A stretch of 41,878 bases of DNA from Chloroflexota bacterium (GTDB lineage: Bacteria > Chloroflexota > Anaerolineae > Promineifilales > Promineifilaceae): contig JAGNBF010000041.1 in assembly GCA_018004935.1 (NCBI GenBank), positions 1 through 41,878 of the forward strand, given 5' to 3'. The position numbers and the translations under genes were made by a program. The notes under the pieces are model-generated. The model made no database searches. It was given only the letters and a program-made list of their open reading frames with translations, and was not told the DNA's origin. Each line of letters starts with the position of its first letter. The first letter of the stretch is position 1. Of this stretch, positions 31,516 to 39,763 are shown piece by piece.

Positions 31516-32823
31516 TCACCCCCCGCCACCTCGATTTACCAGCCCATGGGAGTCACCATTTCCGGTAATCGTAACGAGGATCATCTCTGGTGGGCAGAGA
31601 AAACGGATGCGGGGGGCGCTTAATCCTTCAAGGCCAAGGCCCCGACTGATATACAGGTTGGTGCGGCCGCGTACATAATGCCCCATCACGTATTCTCGAC
31701 CTAACTGGGAGCTGGTAAATACTGGCCCTACCAGCGGTAAGCGTATCTGACCGCCGTGGGTGTGACCACACAGGTAAAGATCGAAGCCGTGTTGGCTGGC
31801 CTGGGGCATGAGTTCAGGGGAGTGGTAAAGAAAGAGGGTCGGTTGAGCGAAATCAGAGTGGCGGGGTGCGGCCGCGGTCTGGACCAAATGCGCCAGTTTT
31901 GCCCCATCGGGCGCGAGTTCGTGGGTGCAATCCATGCCCAAAATAGCTAGTTGCCGCCCTTGATCCATCTCCACACAGCACCATTCATCCCGGAGCAATT
32001 GCACGGGCAGGTCGGCAAACAGGGCTGGAACCGTACGCCGATCATCTACGGTGGGGCTACCTAAAACGGCATAGACCCCATACGGGGCGTGTAGCTGGCG
32101 CAGGAGTTTTTGCATATCAGCGTGGGCGCGGCTGTCATGAACATAGGAGAGGTTGAGAAAATCGCCAGAAATGACGATCAGATCCGGTTGCAGTTGTAGG
32201 ATGTGGGTCAGGACCGCATCTTCCCGTTGTGTCAGCCGTTCGATGTGGAAATCGCTGAGGTGGAGCACCCGGATAGGGGGTGTGCCTGTCGGTAGGCGGT
32301 GGCTGGTAACATGGAGGTGGGAAACCGTGAGGCGAAATGGCTCAATGGTAGTGCCATACCACAGCGCGGCCGCACCCACAGCCTGCCCTATCACCAACAC
32401 GGCTAAAGCTACCGAGCCATTGCTCAACCAGGCCAGAAACGCCAGCGCGGTTGCGGCCGCGAGCCGGGGCACGGCCAGGAAAAAGGCCTGGGTTTTCCAG
32501 TTGCCATAAGAGAGACCCCGCCGGGGTAAGGTGTGAAATACCCGTGCATCAAACAGTATAAAGGCCAGGGTGATTCCTCCAGCCAGAAAAGCGGTGGTTA
32601 TTGGCTGGCCTACCAGCCACCAGACCAAGAGAACGAAGCCCGAAAGGCCCGCGGCCGCCAGACCAACCGCCCAGCCCGGCCATGTAGCCGGAATGTCAAA
32701 GAACAGCATGACCTTATGCAAAAAACTAAATTCCAAAATACTCTTTTCTGTTTCTGTATGTGCCATTACTAGGGAGACTCCTTTGCCGTAAATCATGGGT
32801 ATATTGCTGGTTAAATTGAGCAT
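31516..32823 (-). CDS. Membrane-anchored calcineurin-like metallophosphoesterase (YkuE/YaeI-like)
   Basis: A protein of 435 residues with about four N-terminal membrane helices (about 45-165) and a phosphoesterase domain. Motifs: LSDFHIE (motif I), SGDFLNL (motif II), LYHSPELM, and GHTHGGQIRLP (last metal ligands). Where relatives have GNHD, this protein reads GVYAVLGSPTVDD, so the usual metal-binding Asn and the catalytic His of motif III are absent. It may therefore have changed activity. Two starts are plausible: ATG 32823 with GGAAAGG 6 nt upstream, or ATG 32766 with AAGGAG 11 nt upstream. It is divergent from ftcD with a 74-bp gap that must hold both promoters. Five GCGGCCGC sites. Confidence 0.85.
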   Translation of the reverse strand: MLNLTSNIPMIYGKGVSLVMAHTETEKSILEFSFLHKVMLFFDIPATWPGWAVGLAAAGLSGFVLLVWWLVGQPITTAFLAGGITLAFILFDARVFHTLPRRGLSYGNWKTQAFFLAVPRLAAATALAFLAWLSNGSVALAVLVIGQAVGAAALWYGTTIEPFRLTVSHLHVTSHRLPTGTPPIRVLHLSDFHIERLTQREDAVLTHILQLQPDLIVISGDFLNLSYVHDSRAHADMQKLLRQLHAPYGVYAVLGSPTVDDRRTVPALFADLPVQLLRDEWCCVEMDQGRQLAILGMDCTHELAPDGAKLAHLVQTAAAPRHSDFAQPTLFLYHSPELMPQASQHGFDLYLCGHTHGGQIRLPLVGPVFTSSQLGREYVMGHYVRGRTNLYISRGLGLEGLSAPRIRFLCPPEMILVTITGNGDSHGLVNRGGGG

Positions 32824-32897
32824 AACAAGCCTTTCCTACCGTTTTTGTTACAATTTCCGGGTTTGGAAAGCGTATTTATTGAAGGAGAATATTATTC

Positions 32898-34436
32898 ATG
32901 GTGAAAATTGTCGAATGTGTGCCGAATTTCAGTGAAGGACGACGGCCCGAAGTAATTGAAACCATCGCGGCCGCGATCCGTTCCGTTCCAGGCATTCGTT
33001 TGTTGGGTACAGACCCCGACCCTGACCACAACCGGACGGTCATCACCTTTGTGGGTGAACCAGAACCCGTCGCCGAAGCCGCCTTCCGGGCCATCACAAC
33101 CGCGCAAAAACTCATCAATTTGAATGGGCATCATGGTGAACATCCACGGCTGGGGGCCACCGATGTTTGCCCCTTTATCCCTGTGCAAGGGGTGACCATG
33201 GCCGAATGTGTGGCCCTGGCCCGTCAATTAGGGGAGCGGGTGGGGCGCGAACTGGGCATCTGTGTCTATCTTTATGGAGAAGCCGCGACCCGCCCAGAAC
33301 GGGAAAAGCTGGCTGACATTCGCAAGGGAGAGTATGAACTGTGGCAAACGGAAATCGGGCATAACCCGGCCCGTGAACCTGATTTCGGCCCAGCCGAAGC
33401 CCGGCCATGGGGGGCAACGGTTATTGGAGCCAGACCCTTCCTCATCGCCTATAATCTTTACCTGAACAGCGACAAGGTGGAAATCGCCAAAAAAATTGCC
33501 ACTACCGTGCGTTTCACCGGGGGTGGCTTACGCTATGTGCAGGCCCTTGGTTTCCTGGTGGATGGGCAGGCCCAGGTGAGCATGAACCTCACCAATTATG
33601 AAAAAACGCCTATCTACCGCATTCAAGAATTGGTAAAACGGGAAGCCGCCCAATATGGTCTGGTAGTGACAAAAGCGGAACTGGTGGGTCTGACGCCACA
33701 AAAGGCGTTGTTGGACACGGCAAAATGGTATTTACAGCTAGAGGGTCTGAAAGACGAACAGATTTTAGAATGGCGGATGGCTCAGGTGGCAACAGCGGAG
33801 ACACCGCCACAGGCTTCCCCCCAGAATAACTCAGCGCGGGGGTTTATTGAAGCGGTGGCCAGCAATCAGCCCACGCCGGGCGGTGGGGCGGTGGCGGCAT
33901 TGGCGGGGGCACTCGCGGCCGCATTAGAGCAAATGGTTGCCGGTCTTACCGTAGGCCGCAAAAAGTATGCGGCTGTCAATGACCAGGCCCAGGCCGTTCT
34001 GACACAAGCCCTGACCTTACGCCAGACTCTTACACAGGCCATTGGTGACGATTCGGCGGCGTTTGAGCAGGTGATGGCCGCCATGCGGGACAAAACATTG
34101 TCGGATGAGGCACGAGAAGCGGCCAGGGAAAAGGCGACCATAAGAGCGGCAGAAGTGCCTTTGGGCGTGGCCCGCTTGAGCTTGCAGGCGGCCCAACTGG
34201 CTAAGGAGATGGCTTCCGTTGGTAATACGAATGCGGCCTCAGATGCGGCCGCGGGCGGGATAATGGCCCGTGCGGCCGCACAAATTGCCATTCTGAATGT
34301 CAAAACCAACGCTGTCAGCTTGAAAGATCAGGACCTGGCCCAGCGTTGGCGTGACGAATTAGCCCTACTGGAGGCGGAAATTACAGCCCTGGTTGATGAA
34401 ACCGTGCGGATTGCCGCCCAACGGGGTGGATTTTAA
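32898..34436 (+). CDS. ftcD: Bifunctional glutamate formiminotransferase / formimino-THF cyclodeaminase
   Basis: A 512-residue fusion. The N-terminal half (1-about 300) is the formiminotransferase: VECVPNFSEGR, then NLNGHHGEHPRLGATDV with the catalytic His82, which moves the formimino group from formiminoglutamate to tetrahydrofolate. The C-terminal part (about 315-512) is the cyclodeaminase: NQPTPGGGAVAALAGALAAA and a four-helix body with GNTNAASDAAAGG, giving methenyl-THF and ammonia. It links histidine breakdown to one-carbon metabolism. GAAGGAG precedes the ATG at good distance. No other histidine-degradation gene is in the window. Four GCGGCCGC sites, two of them 27 bp apart in the Ala-rich helix. 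Confidence 0.95.
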   Translation: MVKIVECVPNFSEGRRPEVIETIAAAIRSVPGIRLLGTDPDPDHNRTVITFVGEPEPVAEAAFRAITTAQKLINLNGHHGEHPRLGATDVCPFIPVQGVTMAECVALARQLGERVGRELGICVYLYGEAATRPEREKLADIRKGEYELWQTEIGHNPAREPDFGPAEARPWGATVIGARPFLIAYNLYLNSDKVEIAKKIATTVRFTGGGLRYVQALGFLVDGQAQVSMNLTNYEKTPIYRIQELVKREAAQYGLVVTKAELVGLTPQKALLDTAKWYLQLEGLKDEQILEWRMAQVATAETPPQASPQNNSARGFIEAVASNQPTPGGGAVAALAGALAAALEQMVAGLTVGRKKYAAVNDQAQAVLTQALTLRQTLTQAIGDDSAAFEQVMAAMRDKTLSDEAREAAREKATIRAAEVPLGVARLSLQAAQLAKEMASVGNTNAASDAAAGGIMARAAAQIAILNVKTNAVSLKDQDLAQRWRDELALLEAEITALVDETVRIAAQRGGF

Positions 34437-34515
34437 TGAGTAGCTCGGTCAGCAGATCGGCCTCAGCCCTGAAATAGTAACCATTCAGTTGTGTCAATTC
34501 ATCCCCCAGCCCGCC

Positions 34516-34695
34516 AGGGTGATTGCATACTCACCAGAATGAATCCATTCCCCTGATGGTTCCCGATTTCGGGAAGAGAGAACCTACTCGGCGGGCAAAA
34601 TTGGGGCGAGGCCCCCGATTTTGCCCGTCTTAAAAAACTCCCCGCCCCTGGGGGCGGGGTTGGGGGTGGGGGAACTCCGAGTAGGCAATCGCCCT
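34516..34695. repeat. Layered hairpin cassette C7
   Basis: Outer arms AGGGTGATTGCATAC and GTAGGCAATCGCCCT are inverted (as in C1 and C10, opposite orientation). Hairpin B (GGTTCCCGATTTCGGGAA) is followed by a core around 34590-34629 of about 15 pairs with one mismatch (CGGGCAAAAT..ATTTTGCCCG) and by hairpin A with its TTGGGGGTGGGGGAA tail. Confidence 0.85.
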
Positions 34696-34698
34696 ACC

Positions 34699-34780
34699 AG
34701 CCCGCCCGGTCATAAAACGAACCAGGCTGTCGTTACAAAGGCCATTGGCCTGACATTTTAGCCCGTAGGGCTTCGTCCCT
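34699..34780. repeat. Dispersed GCCCGGTC repeat, degenerate copy
   Basis: GCCCGCCCGGTCATAAAACG..GTTACAAAGGCCATTGGCC..TTAGCCCGTAGGGCTTCGT matches the copies at 7948 and 38478 with many changes. Confidence 0.65.
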
Positions 34781-35025
34781 TTTTGTAGGACGATTTACTT
34801 GTTCATTAAATTTTTAATCGGGTAACGCCTTCATTGACCCCATCCCCCCTGCCGATTCCGGAGGGAAGGGGGGATGGGGGGAATTCCAATGGGGCATTTT
34901 TCGGGGCGAATGCCCCGAAAAATGCCCCTTAGAAAAGTTCCCCGCCCCTGGGGGCGGGATTAGGGGTGGGGGGGATTCCATTACCTGATTAATTTTTTAA
35001 ACCACAACCAAATCGTCCTACAAAA
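34781..35025. repeat. Complete layered element C8 with 16-bp perfect terminal inverted repeats
   Basis: TTTTGTAGGACGATTT (34781-34796) and AAATCGTCCTACAAAA (35010-35025) are perfect inverted repeats. Inside is a second imperfect inverted pair (TTCATTAAATTTTTAATCGG against its complement near 34980-35002), then hairpin B, a core with a perfect 17-bp stem (34891-34907 against 34912-34928, loop GAAT) and hairpin A. It has no coding capacity. I could not see a target-site duplication. Confidence 0.9.
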
Positions 35026-35143
35026 TGTTAAACACAGTTTGCCGACTTTTGAACCACGCCCTGGTTTCTATTTTCGCCAAGCTATACTAGATACTGTGGA
35101 TAACTCCTCAGGTTCCGGTTTGCTCCAATTGAGGGTTTTACGG

Positions 35144-36292
35144 ATGAAAAACGTATTTTTAGTTTTTGCCCAGCCAGGACGGAAAGGCTCAATACTTTCC
35201 CTGGCCTCGGGGTTGGTGGTGGTGGGTGCTATATTGTTGGTCAGTTTGGTGGCCTGCCAATCACGAGGAGAAGCGGTTGCGGCCGCGATGCCTCCCTTTA
35301 CTCCCACCGTACCCCTTCCCGCCACTCTCACCCCTGTGCCTACCTTGCCAGACCCAGCCCTGATAACCACTGTGGTCGTCACAACCGGGCATGAGCAACC
35401 CGTCTTTAAACCCATCGGTGCCCCAGAAGATGGTGCCACCGCCATCCCTACGGCGATACCGCCTACGCCTACCCCTGGCCCCACGTTTACCCCTCCCGCC
35501 CCGGCAGATCAAACCCTGGCTCATTTCTGGTTGGCGCGACCGGTGGCTCAGGGTGGTGTGGTATGGACGAATAAATATTACCCCTATGGCAGTACACGAG
35601 GAGGGTCGTTGCGGCCGCATCACGGTGTTGAATTTGATGTTCCTTATGGCACGGAAATCCTCGCGGCCGCGAGCGGGGTAGTCGTTTTTGCCGGGGCCGA
35701 TAATGAGACTCAATTAGGGCCACAAACCGATTTTTACGGCAATGTAGTGGTAATCCAACACGCCTTCACCCTTAATAGTCAGCCCGTCTTCTCTCTGTAT
35801 GGTCATCTCTCACAAATTGATGTGACCGTCGGGCAATCCGTCGAAGGCCACAGCATCATCGGCCTCTCCGGTTATTCTGGGGTGGCGGATGGGCCGCATC
35901 TCCATTTTGAAGTGCGTGTAGGCACCAACAGTTACACCGCCACCCGTAACCCCCTGCTCTGGTTAGAACCTTTTCCGGATCGGGGAGTCGTTGTCGGGCG
36001 TGTCACTTTGCCCAATGGGGCATTGCTGGCTGAGGCCCCAGTAAATCTGCACCGGGTAGATGCCTCCTCAAATTATGCCGCCACCACCAGCTATGCCCGC
36101 GAAAGTCTGAACGCCGATGGTTATTGGCAGGAGAACTTCGCCTTTGATGATGTGTATGCCGGATATTATGAGGTGGTTGTTACCCAGGGCAACAAAAAGT
36201 ATGAGGGAGCCGTGTGGGTATATGTGGGACAGATCAGTTTTGTGACCATTGTGGTAGAGCCGGTTCTGGTGATTGAAGAAGAACTACCATAA
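35144..36292 (+). CDS. M23-family (LytM-type) peptidase lipoprotein
   Basis: A protein of 382 residues. The N-terminal membrane segment ends in a lipobox-like SLVAC with Cys38, followed by a Pro/Thr-rich linker (about 45-120). The M23 domain (about 135-265) has HHGVEFD (His160, Asp165), YGHL and the HLHFEVR motif, i.e. the zinc ligands of LytM-type endopeptidases that cut peptidoglycan cross-links. A C-terminal beta domain (about 280-375, GRVTLPNGALLAEAPVNLHR) resembles a carboxypeptidase-regulatory-like fold. The ATG at 35144 follows GAGGG by 8 nt; upstream in-frame codons lack an ATG. It may be cotranscribed with the DUF423 gene 59 bp downstream. Three GCGGCCGC sites. Confidence 0.92.
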   Translation: MKNVFLVFAQPGRKGSILSLASGLVVVGAILLVSLVACQSRGEAVAAAMPPFTPTVPLPATLTPVPTLPDPALITTVVVTTGHEQPVFKPIGAPEDGATAIPTAIPPTPTPGPTFTPPAPADQTLAHFWLARPVAQGGVVWTNKYYPYGSTRGGSLRPHHGVEFDVPYGTEILAAASGVVVFAGADNETQLGPQTDFYGNVVVIQHAFTLNSQPVFSLYGHLSQIDVTVGQSVEGHSIIGLSGYSGVADGPHLHFEVRVGTNSYTATRNPLLWLEPFPDRGVVVGRVTLPNGALLAEAPVNLHRVDASSNYAATTSYARESLNADGYWQENFAFDDVYAGYYEVVVTQGNKKYEGAVWVYVGQISFVTIVVEPVLVIEEELP

Positions 36293-36351
36293 GGGTGAAA
36301 CTTCCCCCGCATTTGGCAAACGGCGATATAATCACCGCAAAGGTAACTACT

Positions 36352-36726
36352 ATGGAACGTGTTTTTACTTTGTTGGGAGCGGCATTTATGTTTCTGGGAG
36401 TGGGAGCCGGTGCGTTTGGGGCACATGGCCTGAGCGCTTATTTTACCCAACACCCCAATCTGGCCGATACATATGAAACGGCGGTACGTTATCATCTGAT
36501 TCATGGTGTGGCCTTGTTCGCGGCCGCGTGGGCTGTCACTCGTTGGCCTGGGGCATTGACCCATTGGGCCGGTCATCTTTTTACGCTGGGCATTTTCCTG
36601 TTTTCCGGTAGTTTGTATCTCCTCAGCCTTACGGGGACCCGCTGGCTGGGGGCGATTACGCCACTGGGTGGTGTGGCTTTTCTGGCGGGATGGGCGTGCC
36701 TGTTTGCGGCCGCGTGGCGAAACTGA
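36352..36726 (+). CDS. DUF423 (YgdD-like) small membrane protein
   Basis: A 124-residue protein with four predicted helices. The family signature LGAAFMFLGVGAGAFGAHGL (about 7-26) and YHLIHGVALF are clear; SGSLYLLSLTG and LGAITPLGGVAFLAGW follow. The biochemical function of DUF423 is not established. AAGGTAACTACT precedes the ATG; a GTG further upstream is less likely. It has two GCGGCCGC sites, both encoding Ala-Ala-Ala in helices. Confidence 0.92.
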   Translation: MERVFTLLGAAFMFLGVGAGAFGAHGLSAYFTQHPNLADTYETAVRYHLIHGVALFAAAWAVTRWPGALTHWAGHLFTLGIFLFSGSLYLLSLTGTRWLGAITPLGGVAFLAGWACLFAAAWRN

Positions 36727-36751
36727 TAGCGCACTAAGATGGATGAAAATT

Positions 36752-36804
36752 TGTAGGACGATTTTTTAAATCGTCTACTGGGCGATTTAAAAAATCGCCC
36801 TACA
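36752..36804. repeat. Compact palindrome, 'empty' form of the C8 ends
   Basis: TGTAGGACGATTTTTTAAAT followed by CGTCTACTGGGCGATTT and AAAAAATCGCCCTACA. The left end equals the C8 terminal repeat; two adjacent hairpins (GACGATTT/AAATCGTC and GGGCGATT/AATCGCCC) lie within an overall palindrome. It sits 8 bp upstream of the rhodanese ribosome binding site and may affect its mRNA. Confidence 0.85.
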
Positions 36805-36824
36805 GTTTTGCAGGAGAAAACGAA

Positions 36825-37181
36825 ATGGCGAATCCCTTTGGCGTGCCGGGTATTTCGGTACAACAACTGGCAGAAAAGCGTGAAGCCGGTGAAACTTTTA
36901 TCCTGCTAGATGTGCGAGAAGCTCAGGAACTTTGGTACGCTTCTCTGGATGGAGCGGTTCATGTGGCGATGAGCGAGATGGGGCGACGGCAACTAGACGC
37001 CCTGCCTGATGAAATCCGCCAGAATAAAGATGCTGAGATAGCCATTGTGTGCCATCATGGCAACCGAAGCGCCCAGGTGACCGCCTGGTTGCGGGGACAG
37101 GGGTGGCAAAATGCTTACAACGTAGATGGGGGCATTGACGCCTATGCCATCCTCGTTGATCCGACGATAGAACGCTATTAA
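36825..37181 (+). CDS. Single-domain rhodanese-like protein
   Basis: A 118-residue rhodanese fold: ISVQQLAEKR, LLDVREAQEL, GAVHVAMSEM, then the active-site loop IVCHHGNRSAQ with Cys76, and a C-terminal VDGGIDAYA. The CHHGNRS loop is of the small sulfurtransferase type (GlpE/PspE-like) that carries sulfur as a persulfide. GCAGGAGAAAA gives a good ribosome binding site. The partner is unknown. No GCGGCCGC. Confidence 0.93.
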   Translation: MANPFGVPGISVQQLAEKREAGETFILLDVREAQELWYASLDGAVHVAMSEMGRRQLDALPDEIRQNKDAEIAIVCHHGNRSAQVTAWLRGQGWQNAYNVDGGIDAYAILVDPTIERY

Positions 37182-37214
37182 GGAATGAGAACTAAATAAC
37201 TTGTTCGCTGGGAG

Positions 37215-37241
37215 TAGCACGGTCAGGAGACCGGCCACAGC
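37215..37241. repeat. Single hairpin H2
   Basis: TAGCACGGTCAGGAGACCGG followed by CCACAGC, nearly identical to the array unit at 3906-4335, about 33 kb away. Otherwise the 288-bp gap 37182-37469 contains only the mdh leader. Confidence 0.85.
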
Positions 37242-37469
37242 AAAAAGAGAAGGGGTGTATTTCATTGCATCCTCTGTGAATGCTCTGTGTAACCTCTTTC
37301 TTGCTAACTGTACAAGAAGTTAACTCGTAAGGTACTAAAATCTGGTCTTATCAAAAATCGCATTTCTGGGGATAGCCTGAGCCTGTTATAGTGATATTTT
37401 GATGGCACTTTAGCATAGGCCAACTTCCCCATTATTTCCCAAGAAACACAGTTATTAGGAGATTGAATA

Positions 37470-38453
37470 ATGAGTAGATTAGTCAAAGTGGCCGTTACGG
37501 GAGCGGCCGGACAAATTGGTTATTCCCTGTTATTCCGTCTGGCAACGGGCGAGATTTTTGGCCCGGATACCAAAGTCGCGTTGCATTTATTAGAAATCAC
37601 TCCGGCTTTGCCAGCACTGGCGGGTGTGGTGATGGAATTGGATGACTGCGCCTTCCCTTTGTTGGATAGCATCGTTACGACGGATGATCCGGCAACGGCG
37701 TTTGATGGGGTGAATTGGGCCTTGCTGGTGGGAGCGCGGCCGCGGAGCAAAGGCATGGAACGCGGCGATCTTATCCGTGCCAATGGGCCTATCTTTACCA
37801 CTCAGGGGCAGGCTTTGCAACGTGCGGCCGCGGACATCCGCGTTTTGGTGGTGGGCAATCCAGCCAATACCAATGCCCTGATCGCCATGCGCAACGCTCC
37901 AGACATCCCCAGCACCCGTTTTGCCGCCATGACCCGCCTGGACGAAAACCGGGCCTACGCCCAACTGGCCCACAAAGCCGGTGTTCCGGTGACGGCAGTT
38001 AGCAACGTAGCTATTTGGGGCAACCACAGTGCCACCCAATACCCCGATGCGGAAAATGCCCGCATCAACGGCCAACCGGTTATGGATGTTATCAGTGATC
38101 ATGCCTGGCTGAAAGGGGATTTCATCAAGATTGTGCAACAACGGGGTGCCAAAATTATTGAGGCGCGTGGCTTTTCTTCGGCGGCCAGCGCGGCCAGTGC
38201 GGCTTTGGACCATGTGAAGAGTATGGAAAACAAGACCGCCGAGGGGAATTGGTTTTCTGCTGGGGTGGTTTCAGATGGCAGTTATGACATTGAGCCAGGG
38301 CTTATCTTTTCTTATCCCCTGCGGAGTGATGGTGTGGGCGGTTATGAAATTGTCCAGGGGTTGCCAGTGAGTGATTTTGCCCGTGAAAAGATTAACGCCA
38401 CAATGCAGGAACTCCAATCGGAACGGGATACGGTAGCTGATTTGTTGGGTTAG
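37470..38453 (+). CDS. mdh: Malate dehydrogenase (type 2)
   Basis: Oxidises malate to oxaloacetate with NAD in the cytoplasm. The 327-residue protein has the nucleotide-binding [12 protein letters not shown] (about 9-20), Glu42 in LLEI (an acidic residue favouring NAD), the substrate arginine loop [14 protein letters not shown] (about 88-101), VGNPANTNA, Asp158/Arg161 in TRLDENRA and the catalytic His186 in [12 protein letters not shown]. This is the GxxGxxG 'MDH-like' group related to cytosolic MDH, not the LDH-like group common in green filamentous phototrophs. TTAGGAGATTGAATA precedes the ATG. Two GCGGCCGC sites. Confidence 0.97.
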   Translation: MSRLVKVAVTGAAGQIGYSLLFRLATGEIFGPDTKVALHLLEITPALPALAGVVMELDDCAFPLLDSIVTTDDPATAFDGVNWALLVGARPRSKGMERGDLIRANGPIFTTQGQALQRAAADIRVLVVGNPANTNALIAMRNAPDIPSTRFAAMTRLDENRAYAQLAHKAGVPVTAVSNVAIWGNHSATQYPDAENARINGQPVMDVISDHAWLKGDFIKIVQQRGAKIIEARGFSSAASAASAALDHVKSMENKTAEGNWFSAGVVSDGSYDIEPGLIFSYPLRSDGVGGYEIVQGLPVSDFAREKINATMQELQSERDTVADLLG

Positions 38454-38477
38454 GTATAGGCGTAAGCGTTCAGTTAT

Positions 38478-38585
38478 CCCGCCCGATGGTCAAACCCCCG
38501 GGCTAAACAGACGAAGCCCTGTGGGCTAAAACCCCAGGCCAGCGGCTTTTGTAACTATAGCCCGGTCGTTTTACAACCGGGCGGG
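38478..38585. repeat. Dispersed GCCCGGTCGTT repeat, inverted complete copy
   Basis: Inverse of 7948-8055 over the full length, with hairpins GCCCG..CGGGC, GGGCTAAAACCCC and CCCGGTCGTT..ACAACCGGG. It lies just past the mdh stop and may contribute to transcript ends between the convergent mdh and acetyltransferase genes. Confidence 0.8.
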
Positions 38586-38611
38586 TTTGTAGGTTTGGGC
38601 CGAAGACTCGT

Positions 38612-38732
38612 CCCTCTTCCTCTTCCCAGAGGGAAGGGGGGAAAAGCACCGGCGCGGTTTGGCGGGTGGACGCCCGCCAAACCGCGCCGAGAAAAGTTCC
38701 CCGTCCCTGGGGGCGGGGTTAGGGTTAGGGGT
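38612..38732. repeat. Three-hairpin cassette C9 (B-core-A)
   Basis: Hairpin B (CCTCTTCCCAGAGGGAAGG region), core of 17 perfect pairs plus one terminal mismatch (38650-38667 against 38672-38689, apex GGAC) and hairpin A with the TTAGGGTTAGGGGTAG tail. Between convergent genes. Confidence 0.87.
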
Positions 38733-38821
38733 AGCTCAGTATTCCCAACGTGGCGATAAACGACACGACGACACGGCGAAAAATGTCAGATTATGCCCGT
38801 TGACAGTATAACCTGGTTTTC

Positions 38822-39562
38822 TCAAACAATAACCCGGTGGGGAATGGGGTCAAAGAGGGTGAGTTTGAGACTTTCCTGGTAGCCCAGTTGTTGGTACAAG
38901 CCGTACCCCATTTCGCTAGAGGAGAGGACGTTGAGGGCGTGACCGGCCGCGGCCGCGTCGGACAACATTTGTGTCACCAGGGCGCGGCCAATGCCTTGCC
39001 GCCGGTGGGCGACATGGACATGAATTCCATCCAGACTCGATATTCCCCCATCTAGTAACACCAATCGCCCCCGTGCGATGGGCACCAACCCCATAAAAAT
39101 CAGATAGTAGCGTAGTCGTCGCTCTTCTAACTCGGCGGGGTGGATGGCCTGGCGTTTTTGGGTGCGATTATACCAATCGGCCTGTGCCCAGGTGGAGACG
39201 GGCTGACATTTCATTCCGGCAGGCAGGGGTGTGACCATTACCGGTGCGGGGGGGCGAACCATAAGGGTTTCTAGAACTGAGGGGAAATAGTCCGCGGCCG
39301 CGTACTCCCGGGCCACATCTTCTTCAGGCAGGTGGGCCACGCCTAACCAATGATTTGTGCCTGACACCAACGCCCGCACCTGGGCAACGGCCGCCGCTAC
39401 CGGGGTGCGATAAATGAAAAACTCATGGTCGCGGCCGCCCATCGGCAAGCTATACTGCAAATGCCAAAGGTTGCCATAGCGTTGAATCGTGCTACTTCTC
39501 TTCCCTCGGGCGATAAACCACCCCTCTAAAAAGGCTTTGAAGATGGCGTCGGTTGTTAGCAT
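38822..39562 (-). CDS. GNAT-family N-acetyltransferase
   Basis: A protein of 246 residues. The first 115 residues are unrecognised; a GNAT domain occupies about 115-240, with the acetyl-CoA binding motif HVHVAHRRQGIGRALVTQML (Q/RxxGxG/A) and a C-terminal EMGYGLYQQLGYQ. Known relatives acetylate amines or protein termini; the substrate here is unknown. The ATG at 39562 lacks an obvious ribosome binding site. It is transcribed in the same direction as the exonuclease gene upstream, across a 201-bp gap. Three GCGGCCGC sites. Confidence 0.85.
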   Translation of the reverse strand: MLTTDAIFKAFLEGWFIARGKRSSTIQRYGNLWHLQYSLPMGGRDHEFFIYRTPVAAAVAQVRALVSGTNHWLGVAHLPEEDVAREYAAADYFPSVLETLMVRPPAPVMVTPLPAGMKCQPVSTWAQADWYNRTQKRQAIHPAELEERRLRYYLIFMGLVPIARGRLVLLDGGISSLDGIHVHVAHRRQGIGRALVTQMLSDAAAAGHALNVLSSSEMGYGLYQQLGYQESLKLTLFDPIPHRVIV

Positions 39563-39672
39563 AATGAATGGTTTTGTCTTCTACTACGCCCCTGGATGTG
39601 GCGGCCTCGGATATACCTGACGCGGCGATAAAGGTTCCGGCTCTTTGGGAATTCAGGGGGGTGACAGCAGAT

Positions 39673-39750
39673 GTACGGGCTGGCCTTGTACCTGCCTGGT
39701 GTGGAGCAACCATAAAGGTTGCCCGTACCCCACGAAATCCCGAAGACCCA
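39673..39750. repeat. Dispersed 80-bp repeat with GTACGGGC termini, copy 2
   Basis: Matches 8221-8300: GTACGGGCTGGCCTTGTACC, then GTGGAGCAACCATAAAGGTT, GCCCGTACCCC and CGAAATCCCGAAGACCC. GTACGGGC and GCCCGTAC are inverted ends of the inner part. Confidence 0.82.
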
Positions 39751-39763
39751 AGGTTCTCTCTCT

